NCBI GenBank assembly: GCA_016714765.1
Contig: JADKCF010000012.1
Coordinates: 1-64,000 of the forward strand
DNA from: Saprospiraceae bacterium
Lineage (GTDB): Bacteria > Bacteroidota > Bacteroidia > Chitinophagales > Saprospiraceae
Length of the DNA stretch: 64,000 nucleotides
Reading direction: 5' to 3'
Positions 1 through 8,646 of this stretch are shown piece by piece. The number at the start of each line of letters is the position of its first letter. Position 1 is the stretch's first letter. Position numbers and translations under genes: made by a program. The notes beneath the pieces are model-generated. The model saw only the letters and a list, made by a program, of their open reading frames with translations, was not told where the DNA came from and searched no databases.

Positions 1-1
1 A

Positions 2-259
2 TTACTGGAATCAGTAAATGAAGCCAACAATGTCATATTGGCCGCAGAAAAATTTGTCATACAGAACAAAGAAATCTTATCGGCACAGGAGGCAGAAGAT
101 ACCATCGCTCTGACACAAAAACTGAAAAAATCAGTAAAAACAGGCACTAAAGATGAGATAGAGGAATCCATGCAAATATTAAATGAGTACACCACACCTC
201 TAGCACACAAGGCCCTGGATATCCATATAGGAAAAGCATTAAAAGGAGAAAAACTATAG
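2..259 (+). CDS. hscA: Hsp70-family chaperone, probably HscA (3' end only)
   Basis: Only the last 85 codons are present; the frame is open from the window edge to TAG at 257-259, so the start lies outside. The residues form the helical lid of an Hsp70: a 'VNEANNVILAAEKF' helix, a 'LSAQEAEDTI' segment, then a final helix ending 'AHKALDIHIGKALKGEKL'. This ending resembles the iron-sulfur cluster assembly chaperone HscA (typically 'fA..rmd..i..al.G') rather than DnaK, which ends in a disordered acidic tail. HscA would bind the scaffold IscU with HscB and use ATP to release Fe-S clusters. The ATPase and substrate domains are not visible, so HscA versus another Hsp70 is an inference. Confidence 0.65.
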   Translation, partial: LLESVNEANNVILAAEKFVIQNKEILSAQEAEDTIALTQKLKKSVKTGTKDEIEESMQILNEYTTPLAHKALDIHIGKALKGEKL

Positions 260-311
260 AGATTCACCATTCCAAAGAGCTGAATTCTTTCAAAATAATA
301 GTTGAAATAAA

Positions 312-342
312 TTTGCTTAAAAATAATATATCATTACTTTTG
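312..342 (+). promoter_or_regulatory. Bacteroidota-type promoter for the YwaF-like gene
   Basis: TTTG at 312-315, 19 bases, then TACTTTTG at 335-342, matching the TTTG / TAnnTTTG consensus of the Bacteroidota primary sigma factor. Predicted transcription start is about 10 bases before the ATG at 359. Confidence 0.65.
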
Positions 343-358
343 TATCAAACAATAGACG

Positions 359-1084
359 ATGTTTGATACTTTTTTTACTTATACCGGACAATTTACAAAT
401 TACAGTTGGGAGCATGGCATTTGTTTTGTGCTGACTATAATATTTATCAGTTATGTGCTGTATGCCGGTAAAAATGTATGGTCTGATGAGAAAAAAAGAC
501 AGTATATCACATGGATTTGTGCCTTTGGAGCGATGACTCAGCTGTTTAAAGTTATCGTCAAACATCAGACAGGCATATTTGACCACACCAATGATGTTCC
601 CCTACACCTTTGTAATTTGATGACCCTGGTTATGCCATTTATAATGTGGTACAAATCGAGGATCCTATGGGCAATTACCTTCTTTTGGATCATGGCAGGA
701 TGTGCACAGTCTATTATCACACCTACACTTACCGAGACACTCCCGCATTATGAAGCAATCCGGTATTGGGCTGTGCATGGTGTTATCATTTTGGGAGCCT
801 TATATGGATGGTATGTGTATGGCTACCAATTGACTTGGAAAGATGCAGTTGCTTCTGTCTTCAGTCTCAATGCATTGGCTGCCGTCATCTACCCTATCAA
901 TCTTTTCCTGGGTTCGAATTATATGTATCTGAATGCCAAACCACCGGGCAAAACCTTCTATGACCTGCTGGGTCCCTGGCCTGATTACATTCTATCGCTG
1001 GAGTTCGCTCTTTTAATATTTTTCAGCATCATCCTGATTCCTTTCTACTGGGGTAAAATAAAACCAGTTTTGAAATTGACGTGA
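359..1084 (+). CDS. YwaF/TMEM164 family integral membrane protein (TIGR02206)
   Basis: A 241-residue protein with about seven hydrophobic segments. The family signature is present: 'PLHLCN' at residues 81-86, 'WAVHG' near 136-140, and 'LFLGSNYMYLNAKP' (181-194) followed by 'GPWPDY' (204-209). This matches the bacterial YwaF / TP0381 family, distantly related to eukaryotic TMEM164. Work on TMEM164 describes an acyltransferase making ether phospholipids with an essential Cys and His; Cys85 and His139 here are the obvious counterparts, so lipid acyl transfer in the inner membrane is a reasonable guess but not shown. The ATG at 359 sits just after a good promoter. An AGMO-like ether-lipid hydroxylase occurs elsewhere in the window, but no operon link exists. 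Confidence 0.8.
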   Translation: MFDTFFTYTGQFTNYSWEHGICFVLTIIFISYVLYAGKNVWSDEKKRQYITWICAFGAMTQLFKVIVKHQTGIFDHTNDVPLHLCNLMTLVMPFIMWYKSRILWAITFFWIMAGCAQSIITPTLTETLPHYEAIRYWAVHGVIILGALYGWYVYGYQLTWKDAVASVFSLNALAAVIYPINLFLGSNYMYLNAKPPGKTFYDLLGPWPDYILSLEFALLIFFSIILIPFYWGKIKPVLKLT

Positions 1085-1128
1085 TAAAAGAAAATTAGAA
1101 ACATATAATATTTTTTCATACTAATAAC

Positions 1129-1136
1129 TACCTTTG
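1129..1136 (+). promoter_or_regulatory. -7 promoter element (TACCTTTG)
   Basis: TACCTTTG followed by C matches TAnnTTTG and lies 28 bases before the ATG at 1165. No clear -33 TTTG is visible at the right distance. Confidence 0.5.
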
Positions 1137-1164
1137 CATTAACTCAATATACATATAAAAAGTT

Positions 1165-3137
1165 ATGGCAAAGAAAACCTCACCGAATAGTCAAAAGAAA
1201 TCCGGAAGTACTGACATTTCTGTTAAAAACATATCTTCAACAACCATCATTCCTGCTTTGCCCTGGAAACCCGGCCTTATAGCTGTATTGGTGACTTTCC
1301 TTTGTTTTACGACGGCCATCAACAATAAATTTGTCAACTGGGACGATGATCGCAATTTTTATGAAAATCCATTAGTTCAGAACATTTCAAAAGAAAATTT
1401 TTGGAAAAACTCCAAAGAAATCTTCCAGTCACAAGTGATAGGTAATTACAATCCACTGACAATCTGGACATTTGCTGTAGAAAAAAGGCTATTTGATTTT
1501 GACAAGCCCATGTACTGGCACCTTAATAATATATTACTACACCTTATTTGTGTATTTCTGGTTTTTCGCATAGCAGTATTATTGGGCATAGGCTGGCGAG
1601 GGGCACTGTTTACGGCGCTACTCTTTGGCATTCATCCTATGAGGGTTGAGTCTGTAGCATGGGTGACAGAGAGAAAAGATGTATTATTCGGTGTGTTTTA
1701 CCTGGGAGCATTAATACAATATATCAAGTACAAAAAAGATGCTAAAAACAGCAGGTTTGTTTGGATGATCCTTCTTTTTGTGCTTTCATTGTTTTCAAAA
1801 ATACAGGCTGTTTCATTACCATTAAGTATGATGGCTATAGATTACCTGACCGACCAAAAATGGGAATGGAAGTCTATCCTTAACAAGATACCCTTTTTTG
1901 CATTATCTATCTTATTTGGTGTGTATGGCATCTTTAAGCTAAAAGAATTTGGCTCATTAGCCAGTGTGGAAGATACCACCAACTTCAGTTTTTCCAGAGA
2001 TTATTCGTAGGCGGATTCAGTTTTATTATTTATCTGATCAAACTCATCATTCCTTTCAGGATGTCACCGCTTTATCCTTACCCCAATCACTTTCCATGGT
2101 ATTTTTATCCTTCTATCTTGATTGCCCCAATAATATTATATGTACTTTATGTAACTTATAAAAAAGAGCAAAAAATGCTTTTTTTCGGGTTGGTTTTTTT
2201 TATAGTCAATATTGTCTTTTTGCTTCAGATACTTGGAGCTGGACAAGGATATCTGGCCGACAGATTTACATATATAGCTTATCTTGGCTTCTTTCTAATC
2301 TTGGGGTATTATCTGGACAAATGGCTCAAAGACTATGCTACTAAATCTAATCTGATACTTGGAGTAAGTGGTGTATATCTGGGAATTTTTGGTATCATGA
2401 CGCTGCAGCAAAACAAAATATGGGAAAACAGCGCAACTTTATGGACCCATGTCTTAAAATACTATAAAGCCACCACACTCCCATATGGCAACCGAGCCAA
2501 CTATTATAGAGATAACAGGATGTATAAAGAAGCCCTTGCTGACTACAATACCACTATAAATATGAAAGACAATCAACCACAGGCTTACAACAGTAGGGCA
2601 AGATTATATTTTGATCTGGCAAAAGGTCGGGACACACTTATTTTAGCTCTCAATGATTACAACAAAGCTATTCAGTACGACCCGAAAGACGGTGAATTCA
2701 GGGTCAACAGAGGGGCAACCTATGCACGCCTGGGAGATATCCAGAAAGCCATTGAAGACTTTAATGAAGGCCTCAAATTAAAACCAGATCATGCAGTTGG
2801 ATACCTAAACAGGTCTATTATGTACCAAAATACAGGTCAGATAGATCTTGCTTTAAAAGATATAGAATCCTACCTGAAAATCAATCCATATAATGCTGAT
2901 TTATGGTATGAAAAAGGCAGAGCCCTCAATCTTCTGGAACGGCCGCAGGAAGCTATACCCGCATACACTGAAGCTTTGAAATACAAAAGCAACAATGCAG
3001 GCCTTTACTATTATGAACGCTCCAAAACATTTGCCAAATTGGGTAAAATGAATGAAGCAAAAGCAGATTTACAGCAGGCTATACAATTTAATTTCAACGG
3101 TATAGACCCTTTGTATAAACAACAATTGGGTATATAA
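1165..3137 (+). CDS. TMTC-like membrane glycosyltransferase with TPR repeats (one frameshift)
   Basis: About 658 residues once one frameshift is bridged. The N-terminal half is a multi-pass GT-C/PMT-type domain: a lumen-side 'NWDDDRNFYENP' after the first TM, 'HLICVFLVFRI', the family-typical 'GIHPMRVESVAWVTERKD', and 'GQGYLADRFTYIAYLG' later. From about residue 430 there are at least five TPRs ('ALADYNTTINMKDNQPQAYN', 'AIEDFNEGLKLKPDHAVG' and so on). Eukaryotic TMTC proteins are O-mannosyltransferases of this layout; the bacterial substrate is unknown. The frame breaks at the T5 run 1989-1993: adding one T joins 'TTNFSF' to 'FQRLFVGGFSFIIYLIKL' without loss of family residues, so the break is probably a sequencing error. 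The hemolysin III gene follows after 2 bases. Confidence 0.75.
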
Positions 3138-3139
3138 AA

Positions 3140-3773
3140 ATGGTGACAAACATTAAAAGATTGTACCACAATCTGCCTTTGGACGAAAAAGCAAACTTTG
3201 TCACCCACGGTGTAGGTTTACTGCTGGCATTGATATTTCTGCCTTTTTTATTATCTTCAGAAAGTGACCTTCTGAAATTTAAAGGCCTGTGTGTTTTTGC
3301 ATTCGGCATGGTATTTATGTTTTTGTCATCCACATGTTATCACCTTGCCAATAAAGAAATACGTAAAAACAGATGGCAGCTTGTGGATCATATTTCTATA
3401 TTTATGCTTATCGGAGGGACTTACACGCCATTTATTCTGTATTATTATAATACGCCTGAAGGCATGAACTTCCTGCTTTTACACTGGCTCATCATTGCTA
3501 CAGGAGTAGCCTTCAAGCTAATTTTCAAAACAAATATGAAATAGTCTCCCTGCTGCTTTATCTCGTCCTGGGTTGGATGGTTGTTTTTATTTTTGATGAG
3601 ATATCTCGTGGCATGAGTGGCCCTGTGTTATATTTATTAATAGCAGGAGGTCTGAGCTATACTATAGGCGTGTATTTTTATGTAAAACTAGACTTGCATG
3701 GCATCATGCTATATGGCATATTTTTGTTATTTTAGGTTGTACAGGCCATTTTATTGCATTATTGCTTTCATAG
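3140..3773 (+). CDS. Hemolysin III / PAQR family membrane protein (two frameshifts)
   Basis: The N-terminal 130 residues carry the YqfA/PAQR pattern: 'NFVTHGVG', then 'SSTCYHLANKE' and 'LVDHISIFMLIGGTYTPF' with the conserved His residues. The frame stops at 3542-3544. One extra A near 3531-3533 continues it as 'YEIVSLLLYLVLGWMVV', and one extra C near 3697 restores the C-terminal family motif 'WHHAIWHIFVILG', ending at TAG 3771-3773. The repaired protein is about 210 residues, normal for the family, with seven TM segments. Bacterial members are inner-membrane proteins of unclear role; the hemolysin name is historical. Both lesions are single missing bases, so the intact organism probably has a functional gene. 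It follows the TMTC-like gene by 2 bases and is likely co-transcribed with it. Confidence 0.8.
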
Positions 3774-3790
3774 ATATTGTAAAATATCAT

Positions 3791-3798
3791 TATATTTG
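3791..3798 (+). promoter_or_regulatory. -7 promoter element (TATATTTG) upstream of terC
   Basis: TATATTTG followed by C matches TAnnTTTG, 30 bases before the ATG at 3829. No convincing -33 element is seen. Confidence 0.5.
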
Positions 3799-3828
3799 CG
3801 GTTCTTTGTAAAATACAATTGATTATAT

Positions 3829-4680
3829 ATGTTATTCCATTTAATTACCATGCCGGATTTCGGAAGCACTTCAGTTTGGCTAAGCCTTTTTACCTTAACA
3901 TTTCTTGAAATCGTATTAGGGGTAGACAATATTATTTTTATTTCGATCACATCGAGCAAGCTGCCCAAAGAGTTACAGAAAAAAGCCACAAACATTGGTC
4001 TCGTTCTCGCTATGGTGATGAGAATTGTTTTATTGCTTGGTATCTCGGTATTGATAGCCATGAAAGAGCCCTGGATAAACATTCACCCGTCACTTGTGGA
4101 AGCAGGATTTTCAGGACAAAGCATAATACTCATCATAGGTGGTATCTTCTTGTTGTATAAAAGTGTAACTGAAATCCACCATAAACTCGAAGGTGAAATC
4201 CACGACGTCAAAGATGGGGTAAAAAATAAAATTTCACTGTCATCAGCAGTAATTCAAATCACCATTATCAACATTGTCTTTTCGTTTGACTCTATTTTGA
4301 CAGCTGTGGGTATGACCAATGGAATAGTAGGCGCTTTGCTAATCATGATCATAGCAGTGGTGATTTCAGTACTCATCATGATGTCATTTGCGGTCCCGGT
4401 AGGCCGTTTTGTAAATGAGCACCCCACTATTCAGATGTTGGGACTGGCATTTCTGATACTCATAGGTTTTATGCTGATCATAGAAGGGGGCCATCTGGCG
4501 CACCTGAGTATCATGGGTGGAGAAATTGGAGCTGTTCCTAAAGGTTATTTGTATTTTGCTATTGCTTTCTCATTGCTGGTAGAGTTTTTGAATATCAGAC
4601 TCCGCAAGAAAACCAAACCTGTAGAACTCCACTCTTACGGTGAAGAAGCCAAAGACCGAGGATTGTTGAATGAAAATTAA
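3829..4680 (+). CDS. TerC family integral membrane protein
   Basis: A 283-residue, roughly seven-TM protein with both TerC signatures: 'EIVLGVDNIIF' (about residues 27-37) and 'IVFSFDSILTAVGM' (149-162), each with the conserved Asp (33 and 154) inside the membrane. TerC-family proteins are linked to tellurite resistance and, in Gram-positives, to Mn2+ handling at the Sec translocon; here a metal-related membrane role is inferred. A hydrophilic loop at about 118-135 ('HHKLEGEIHD') separates the two halves. The gene opens a same-strand run with apbE, which overlaps its last 11 bases, then the exonuclease and mbnP-like genes. Confidence 0.9.
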   Translation: MLFHLITMPDFGSTSVWLSLFTLTFLEIVLGVDNIIFISITSSKLPKELQKKATNIGLVLAMVMRIVLLLGISVLIAMKEPWINIHPSLVEAGFSGQSIILIIGGIFLLYKSVTEIHHKLEGEIHDVKDGVKNKISLSSAVIQITIINIVFSFDSILTAVGMTNGIVGALLIMIIAVVISVLIMMSFAVPVGRFVNEHPTIQMLGLAFLILIGFMLIIEGGHLAHLSIMGGEIGAVPKGYLYFAIAFSLLVEFLNIRLRKKTKPVELHSYGEEAKDRGLLNEN

Positions 4681-5743
4681 AAAAAGGATGGTGAAGACAT
4701 TTTGCTGGAGTTTAATGGCTGCAGCATTAACCATGATTTCTTGTCGAAACGAGGAGGTGCCTTATTACAAGATGTCAGGTCCCACCATGGGTACCAAGTA
4801 CAATATCACAGCACAATATGCAGACCCAACGGGCCTCCAGACATCCATCGATCCTATACTCGCAGATTTTAATCTATCTATGTCTGCTTATATCGATACC
4901 AGTACCCTGAGTTATTTTAACCAGGCGGATAGTGTATTTTGCTTCGACCCTACCAAAGACAAGTACTTCGAGCCTATTTTCAATAAATCCAAGGAAGTGT
5001 ACATCAAATCCGGAGGCGCTTTCAATCCAGCGATAGCACCTTTGGTCAATTATTATGGATTTGGATATAAGGAAAAAAAGAAACTCAAAGATTTGGATAC
5101 CATCTTAGTAAAAGAATTGTTGAAACTGGTAGTTTTTGATTCTATCCTACTCAATAAAACCAGTAACGGACAAATCTGCATCACAAAAACCAATAAAAAA
5201 ATGATGCTGGATTTCAATTCATTAAGTCCCGGATATGCGGTGGATGTTCTGACAAGTTATTTCCAGCAGAAGAACATTAAAAACTTCTTGATCGATGTCG
5301 GTGGTGAGATCAGATCTTTAGGTGTAAATCAAAGCGCAAAAGAATGGGTAATTGGTATTAATAAACCCAGAGAAGGGGCAAAAGAGACAGAAATAGAACT
5401 CCCTTTGATGATTTCCAATAAATCCCTGGCCACCAGTGGCAACTATAGAAATGCTTACGAATCAAAAGGACAGAAATTTGCTCACATTATCAATCCGATT
5501 ACTGGCATGAGCCAGCCTTCAGATATATTGAGTGCCACCGTTATCGCAGACGATTGTATCTCAGCTGATGCCTATGCCACTGCATTTATGGTTTTGGGAC
5601 TTGAAAAATCTCTCAAACTGGTAGAACAATTGCCAGGAATCGATGCGTGTTTTATATACGATAATGAAGGAGATGGCATTTTTGAGTTCAAAATAAGTGT
5701 GGGGTTTTCAAAGTATTATTTGCATAACGAACAAAATAAATAA
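4670..5743 (+). CDS. apbE: FAD:protein FMN transferase (ApbE), lipoprotein
   Basis: 357 residues. ApbE attaches FMN covalently to a Thr/Ser of Na+-translocating NADH dehydrogenase or Rnf subunits in the periplasm. Visible landmarks are 'GPTMGTKYN' (37-45), 'SGGAFNPAIAPL' (113-124), 'LIDVGGEIRSLG' (206-217), 'HIINPITG' (271-278) and the Mg-binding 'ISADAYATA' (296-304). The N-terminus has a basic start, a hydrophobic stretch and a lipobox ending at Cys25, so the protein should be anchored in a membrane on the periplasmic side, as usual for ApbE. The ATG at 4670 overlaps terC; a second ATG at 4688 would also leave a workable signal. No Nqr or Rnf target lies in this window. Confidence 0.92.
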   Translation: MKIKKRMVKTFCWSLMAAALTMISCRNEEVPYYKMSGPTMGTKYNITAQYADPTGLQTSIDPILADFNLSMSAYIDTSTLSYFNQADSVFCFDPTKDKYFEPIFNKSKEVYIKSGGAFNPAIAPLVNYYGFGYKEKKKLKDLDTILVKELLKLVVFDSILLNKTSNGQICITKTNKKMMLDFNSLSPGYAVDVLTSYFQQKNIKNFLIDVGGEIRSLGVNQSAKEWVIGINKPREGAKETEIELPLMISNKSLATSGNYRNAYESKGQKFAHIINPITGMSQPSDILSATVIADDCISADAYATAFMVLGLEKSLKLVEQLPGIDACFIYDNEGDGIFEFKISVGFSKYYLHNEQNK

Positions 5744-6565
5744 ATGCGTGATTTAACTATTCAGCTTGAAAAAGATCTGATTTTTTTTGGTATAGAATCT
5801 ACAGGACTCAATGTACTGAAAGACAGAATACTCCAAATTGCCTTAATCAAATATTCCAAAGATAAACCGGAACCACAGGAGCTTTTCATGCTAATCAATC
5901 CAGGCATTCCTATTTCGGAAGAAGCTTTTGCAGTCCATGGTATCAGCAATGATATGATCAGAAATAAACCTACTTTCGCTCAGGTGGGTAAAGAAATCTT
6001 CGAATTCATAGGCAACGCTGATCTGGCCGGATACAATTCTGATCGTTTTGACATCCCTATGCTGATGGAAGAGTTGCACCGGATAGGTTACGAACTGGAT
6101 ATTTCCAAAAGAAGACTGATAGATGTGCAAAAGATTTTTTATAAGATGGAGCCTCGGACACTAAAAGCGGCATACAGGCTGTATTGTAATGGTGATTTGT
6201 CAGATGCACATGATGCACTCGCAGATGCACGCGCGACAGTCGACGTTTTTAAAGGACAATTACTAAGATACGAAAATGTTGACTGGATAGATGGAGATGG
6301 ATTTGTTCATCCTGCTCCTATCAAAAATGATATAGAAGCCATTGCCACCTTTATCAGAGACGATTCTGCATTGGACGTGACACAGAGATTGAAATATAAT
6401 GCTAAAGGGGAAGTCGTTTTTAATTTTGGCAAATATGCTGGTCATGTGGTAGCTCAGGTTTTCAGGTCGGAGCCTAACTACTATCACTGGATTATGGAAA
6501 AAGATTTTTCTGCTCAAGTCAAACAGATTGTAAAGAAAATATTCGATGAAATGAAAAAAACCTGA
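5744..6565 (+). CDS. DnaQ-fold 3'-5' exonuclease with ExoX-like C-terminal domain; ExoI Asp replaced by Gly
   Basis: 273 residues. Residues 12-170 are an RNase T/DnaQ (DEDDh) exonuclease domain: 'NSDRFDIPML' carries the ExoII Asp and 'HDALADARAT' the ExoIII His and Asp. The ExoI motif reads 'FFGIESTGL' (14-22): Glu18 is present but the metal-binding Asp expected at position 16 is Gly (GGT at 5789-5791, one base from GAT). A small C-terminal domain with 'FNFGKYAGHVV' and 'YYHWIMEKDF' resembles the tail of exodeoxyribonuclease X-like proteins. If the substitution is real, two-metal catalysis should be crippled. The gene follows apbE with no gap and precedes the MbnP-like gene by one base, suggesting one operon. 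Confidence 0.85.
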   Translation: MRDLTIQLEKDLIFFGIESTGLNVLKDRILQIALIKYSKDKPEPQELFMLINPGIPISEEAFAVHGISNDMIRNKPTFAQVGKEIFEFIGNADLAGYNSDRFDIPMLMEELHRIGYELDISKRRLIDVQKIFYKMEPRTLKAAYRLYCNGDLSDAHDALADARATVDVFKGQLLRYENVDWIDGDGFVHPAPIKNDIEAIATFIRDDSALDVTQRLKYNAKGEVVFNFGKYAGHVVAQVFRSEPNYYHWIMEKDFSAQVKQIVKKIFDEMKKT

Positions 6566-6566
6566 T

Positions 6567-7361
6567 ATGACTGTATCCCGGGTTATATTAATATTAGGTT
6601 GTATGTGGCTGGCCTCCTGCTATACCAGGAAGGAAGGATGCCTGGACAATCTGGCTAACAACTATGATGTTACAGCAGATGATGCTTGCGTTACTTGCTG
6701 TAAATTCCCCGCATTAAAATTACAAATCAAACATTTTTTAGGAGATAGTATTTATAGAAGCAACGACACGCTTATCAATGATAATGGGCAAAAATACATC
6801 ATAGAAGATGTGAGATACTATCTTTCAGAATTTAGTTTATTTCAGTCAGACTCCGTTTATCATATCAGAGAGAAAATCAAAACGACTGACAATCTGATTA
6901 TTATTGACAATGATATGAAAATCATGAGAAGCGCAGATGCCAGCATCGATATAGGCACGGTCAGTGGTTATGGCAGATTTGATAGTCTGAAGTTTAATCT
7001 TGGGTTGTCAACAGTGATAACCAATAACAGCTTCGGTAATCTGGATGCAGCCCATGTACTCCTGACCAACAATAAACTAAAAGATGGAAATGGAAATACG
7101 GCTTACCTAACACTAAGGTACAAAAGACTTACTTCTGTAAAAGATTCTTCCATTACTCAGACCATTTATGTCACACAGCGGCCTCAGATCCCAACCCTCG
7201 TCAAAGATACTGTCGTCAATACAGTCAAAGGTAGTGCAATCGTTTATCCTATCAAGGCTGACTACAAGGTACTGCTTCAAAATCTGGATTTGACTTTGAA
7301 ACCAGACTCACTAGGCAAATTGTTGTCGGCCAACTTAAAAAATATGATCATTGTCAAATGA
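6567..7361 (+). CDS. MbnP-like copper/redox lipoprotein
   Basis: 264 residues. The start gives a lipoprotein signal 'ILGCMWLASC' with Cys18, then a short Cys-rich segment ('EGCLDNLANNYDVTADDAC', 'CVTCCKFP') common in secreted Bacteroidota proteins, then a beta-rich MbnP-like domain with 'GQKYIIEDVRYYLSEFSL' and 'GRFDSLKFNLGL'. MbnP proteins pair with diheme MbnH enzymes, which in methanotrophs oxidise a tryptophan of MbnP to kynurenine; an MbnH-like gene lies 167 bases downstream. The mature part of this protein contains no Trp, so that exact reaction cannot occur here. It probably sits on the cell envelope. The family call rests on motif resemblance and the neighbour. Confidence 0.7.
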   Translation: MTVSRVILILGCMWLASCYTRKEGCLDNLANNYDVTADDACVTCCKFPALKLQIKHFLGDSIYRSNDTLINDNGQKYIIEDVRYYLSEFSLFQSDSVYHIREKIKTTDNLIIIDNDMKIMRSADASIDIGTVSGYGRFDSLKFNLGLSTVITNNSFGNLDAAHVLLTNNKLKDGNGNTAYLTLRYKRLTSVKDSSITQTIYVTQRPQIPTLVKDTVVNTVKGSAIVYPIKADYKVLLQNLDLTLKPDSLGKLLSANLKNMIIVK

Positions 7362-7528
7362 TGGTTTTGCTAAAAAAAATACATTCATTTCAGAAATAAT
7401 TACGGCAAACGCAGGAAATGCGCTAGAAGTTGCTTATAATCTGTAAATGATAAAATTTGCAGCAAAAGCAAAAATAATGAAAACCATCAGCCCGCTATTT
7501 TGTTTATAGTAAATAAATTCTACTCTGT

Positions 7529-8623
7529 TTGAGAACATTTATATTTATTTTAGCAGTAGTTGGTATGACTTTATTGTTGTACAGTTGTGACGTTGATGAG
7601 AATACATCAGGAGACCTGACTAATATACCTTATGTTCCGGAAAACTACAAGCTGGATTTGCCTGCTCATTTTCCTACTATCAATACTCCTCCTGACAATC
7701 CGCTCACCAAACAGGGTGTTCTATTGGGCCGGCATCTGTTTTACGACCCTATTCTCTCTGCCGACAGCACTATGTCGTGCGCCTCTTGTCACCTACCTGA
7801 GTTCAGTTTTACAGATGCAAAAGCTTTCAGCACCGGTATAGATAATATTGCAGGCAAAAGGAGTTCGATGAGTCTTATCAATATTGGTTTTGTACAGTCT
7901 GGATTGTTTTGGGACGGCAGAACCAAGACGCTCGAAGAACAAGCATTACTTCCTGTCGAAGACCCTATAGAATTGCACCATACATGGCCCGAAGTAATGA
8001 CCAAACTTAAAGTCCACCCTAAATATCCAAAATTGTTTAGGGAAGCTTTCGGCATTGGTAATACTTCTGAAATGACAAAAGAGCTGGCTGCAAAAGCCAT
8101 TGCACAATTTGAGCGAATCATTATTTCCAAAGACTCTAAATTTGACAAAGTGCAGGAGGGAAAAGCTATTTATACTGACATCGAACTAATAGGTTATGGT
8201 TTATATTTTGATATAGACCCTGATCTACCCGATATGGAATGTGGTCATTGTCACAATGCGCCGCTTGCTACGTCTGATGATTTTTTCAATAATGGACTTA
8301 ATGCTTCCAATACACTGGATGACTTTCCAGATTTGGGCAGAGGTAAGGTCACAGGTTCTAAATCTGACAATGGCAAATTTAAGGCTCCAACACTGAGAAA
8401 TATAAAATATTCTGCCCCATATATGCATGACGGCAGATTCAATACTCTGGATGAGGTCATAGCACATTATAAATCAGGAGGCAAAAAATCACCTAACAAA
8501 GATCCGTTATTGCATCCACTGGAAGTAAGTCCATTCCATATCACAGCTCTGAAAGCATTTATTGAAACATTCAATGATACCACTTTTTATAAGAATCCTG
8601 ATTTAAAAAATCCTTTTAAGTGA
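7529..8623 (+). CDS. Diheme cytochrome c peroxidase / MbnH-MauG-like lipoprotein
   Basis: 364 residues with two c-type heme sites, 'CASCH' (84-88) and 'CGHCH' (238-242), and the family segments 'FWDGRTKTLEEQAL' and 'APYMHDGRFNTLDEVI'. The N-terminus has a lipobox ending at Cys20 ('LLLYSC'), placing the protein on the periplasmic face of a membrane. The start is a TTG at 7529 because the next in-frame ATG (7565) would cut away most of the signal peptide and an upstream stop excludes an earlier start. Such enzymes reduce H2O2 or carry out long-range oxidation of a partner protein. The preceding MbnP-like gene suggests the second role. Confidence 0.88.
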   Translation: MRTFIFILAVVGMTLLLYSCDVDENTSGDLTNIPYVPENYKLDLPAHFPTINTPPDNPLTKQGVLLGRHLFYDPILSADSTMSCASCHLPEFSFTDAKAFSTGIDNIAGKRSSMSLINIGFVQSGLFWDGRTKTLEEQALLPVEDPIELHHTWPEVMTKLKVHPKYPKLFREAFGIGNTSEMTKELAAKAIAQFERIIISKDSKFDKVQEGKAIYTDIELIGYGLYFDIDPDLPDMECGHCHNAPLATSDDFFNNGLNASNTLDDFPDLGRGKVTGSKSDNGKFKAPTLRNIKYSAPYMHDGRFNTLDEVIAHYKSGGKKSPNKDPLLHPLEVSPFHITALKAFIETFNDTTFYKNPDLKNPFK

Positions 8624-8646
8624 TATGTTCAGACATTACTTAAGAA

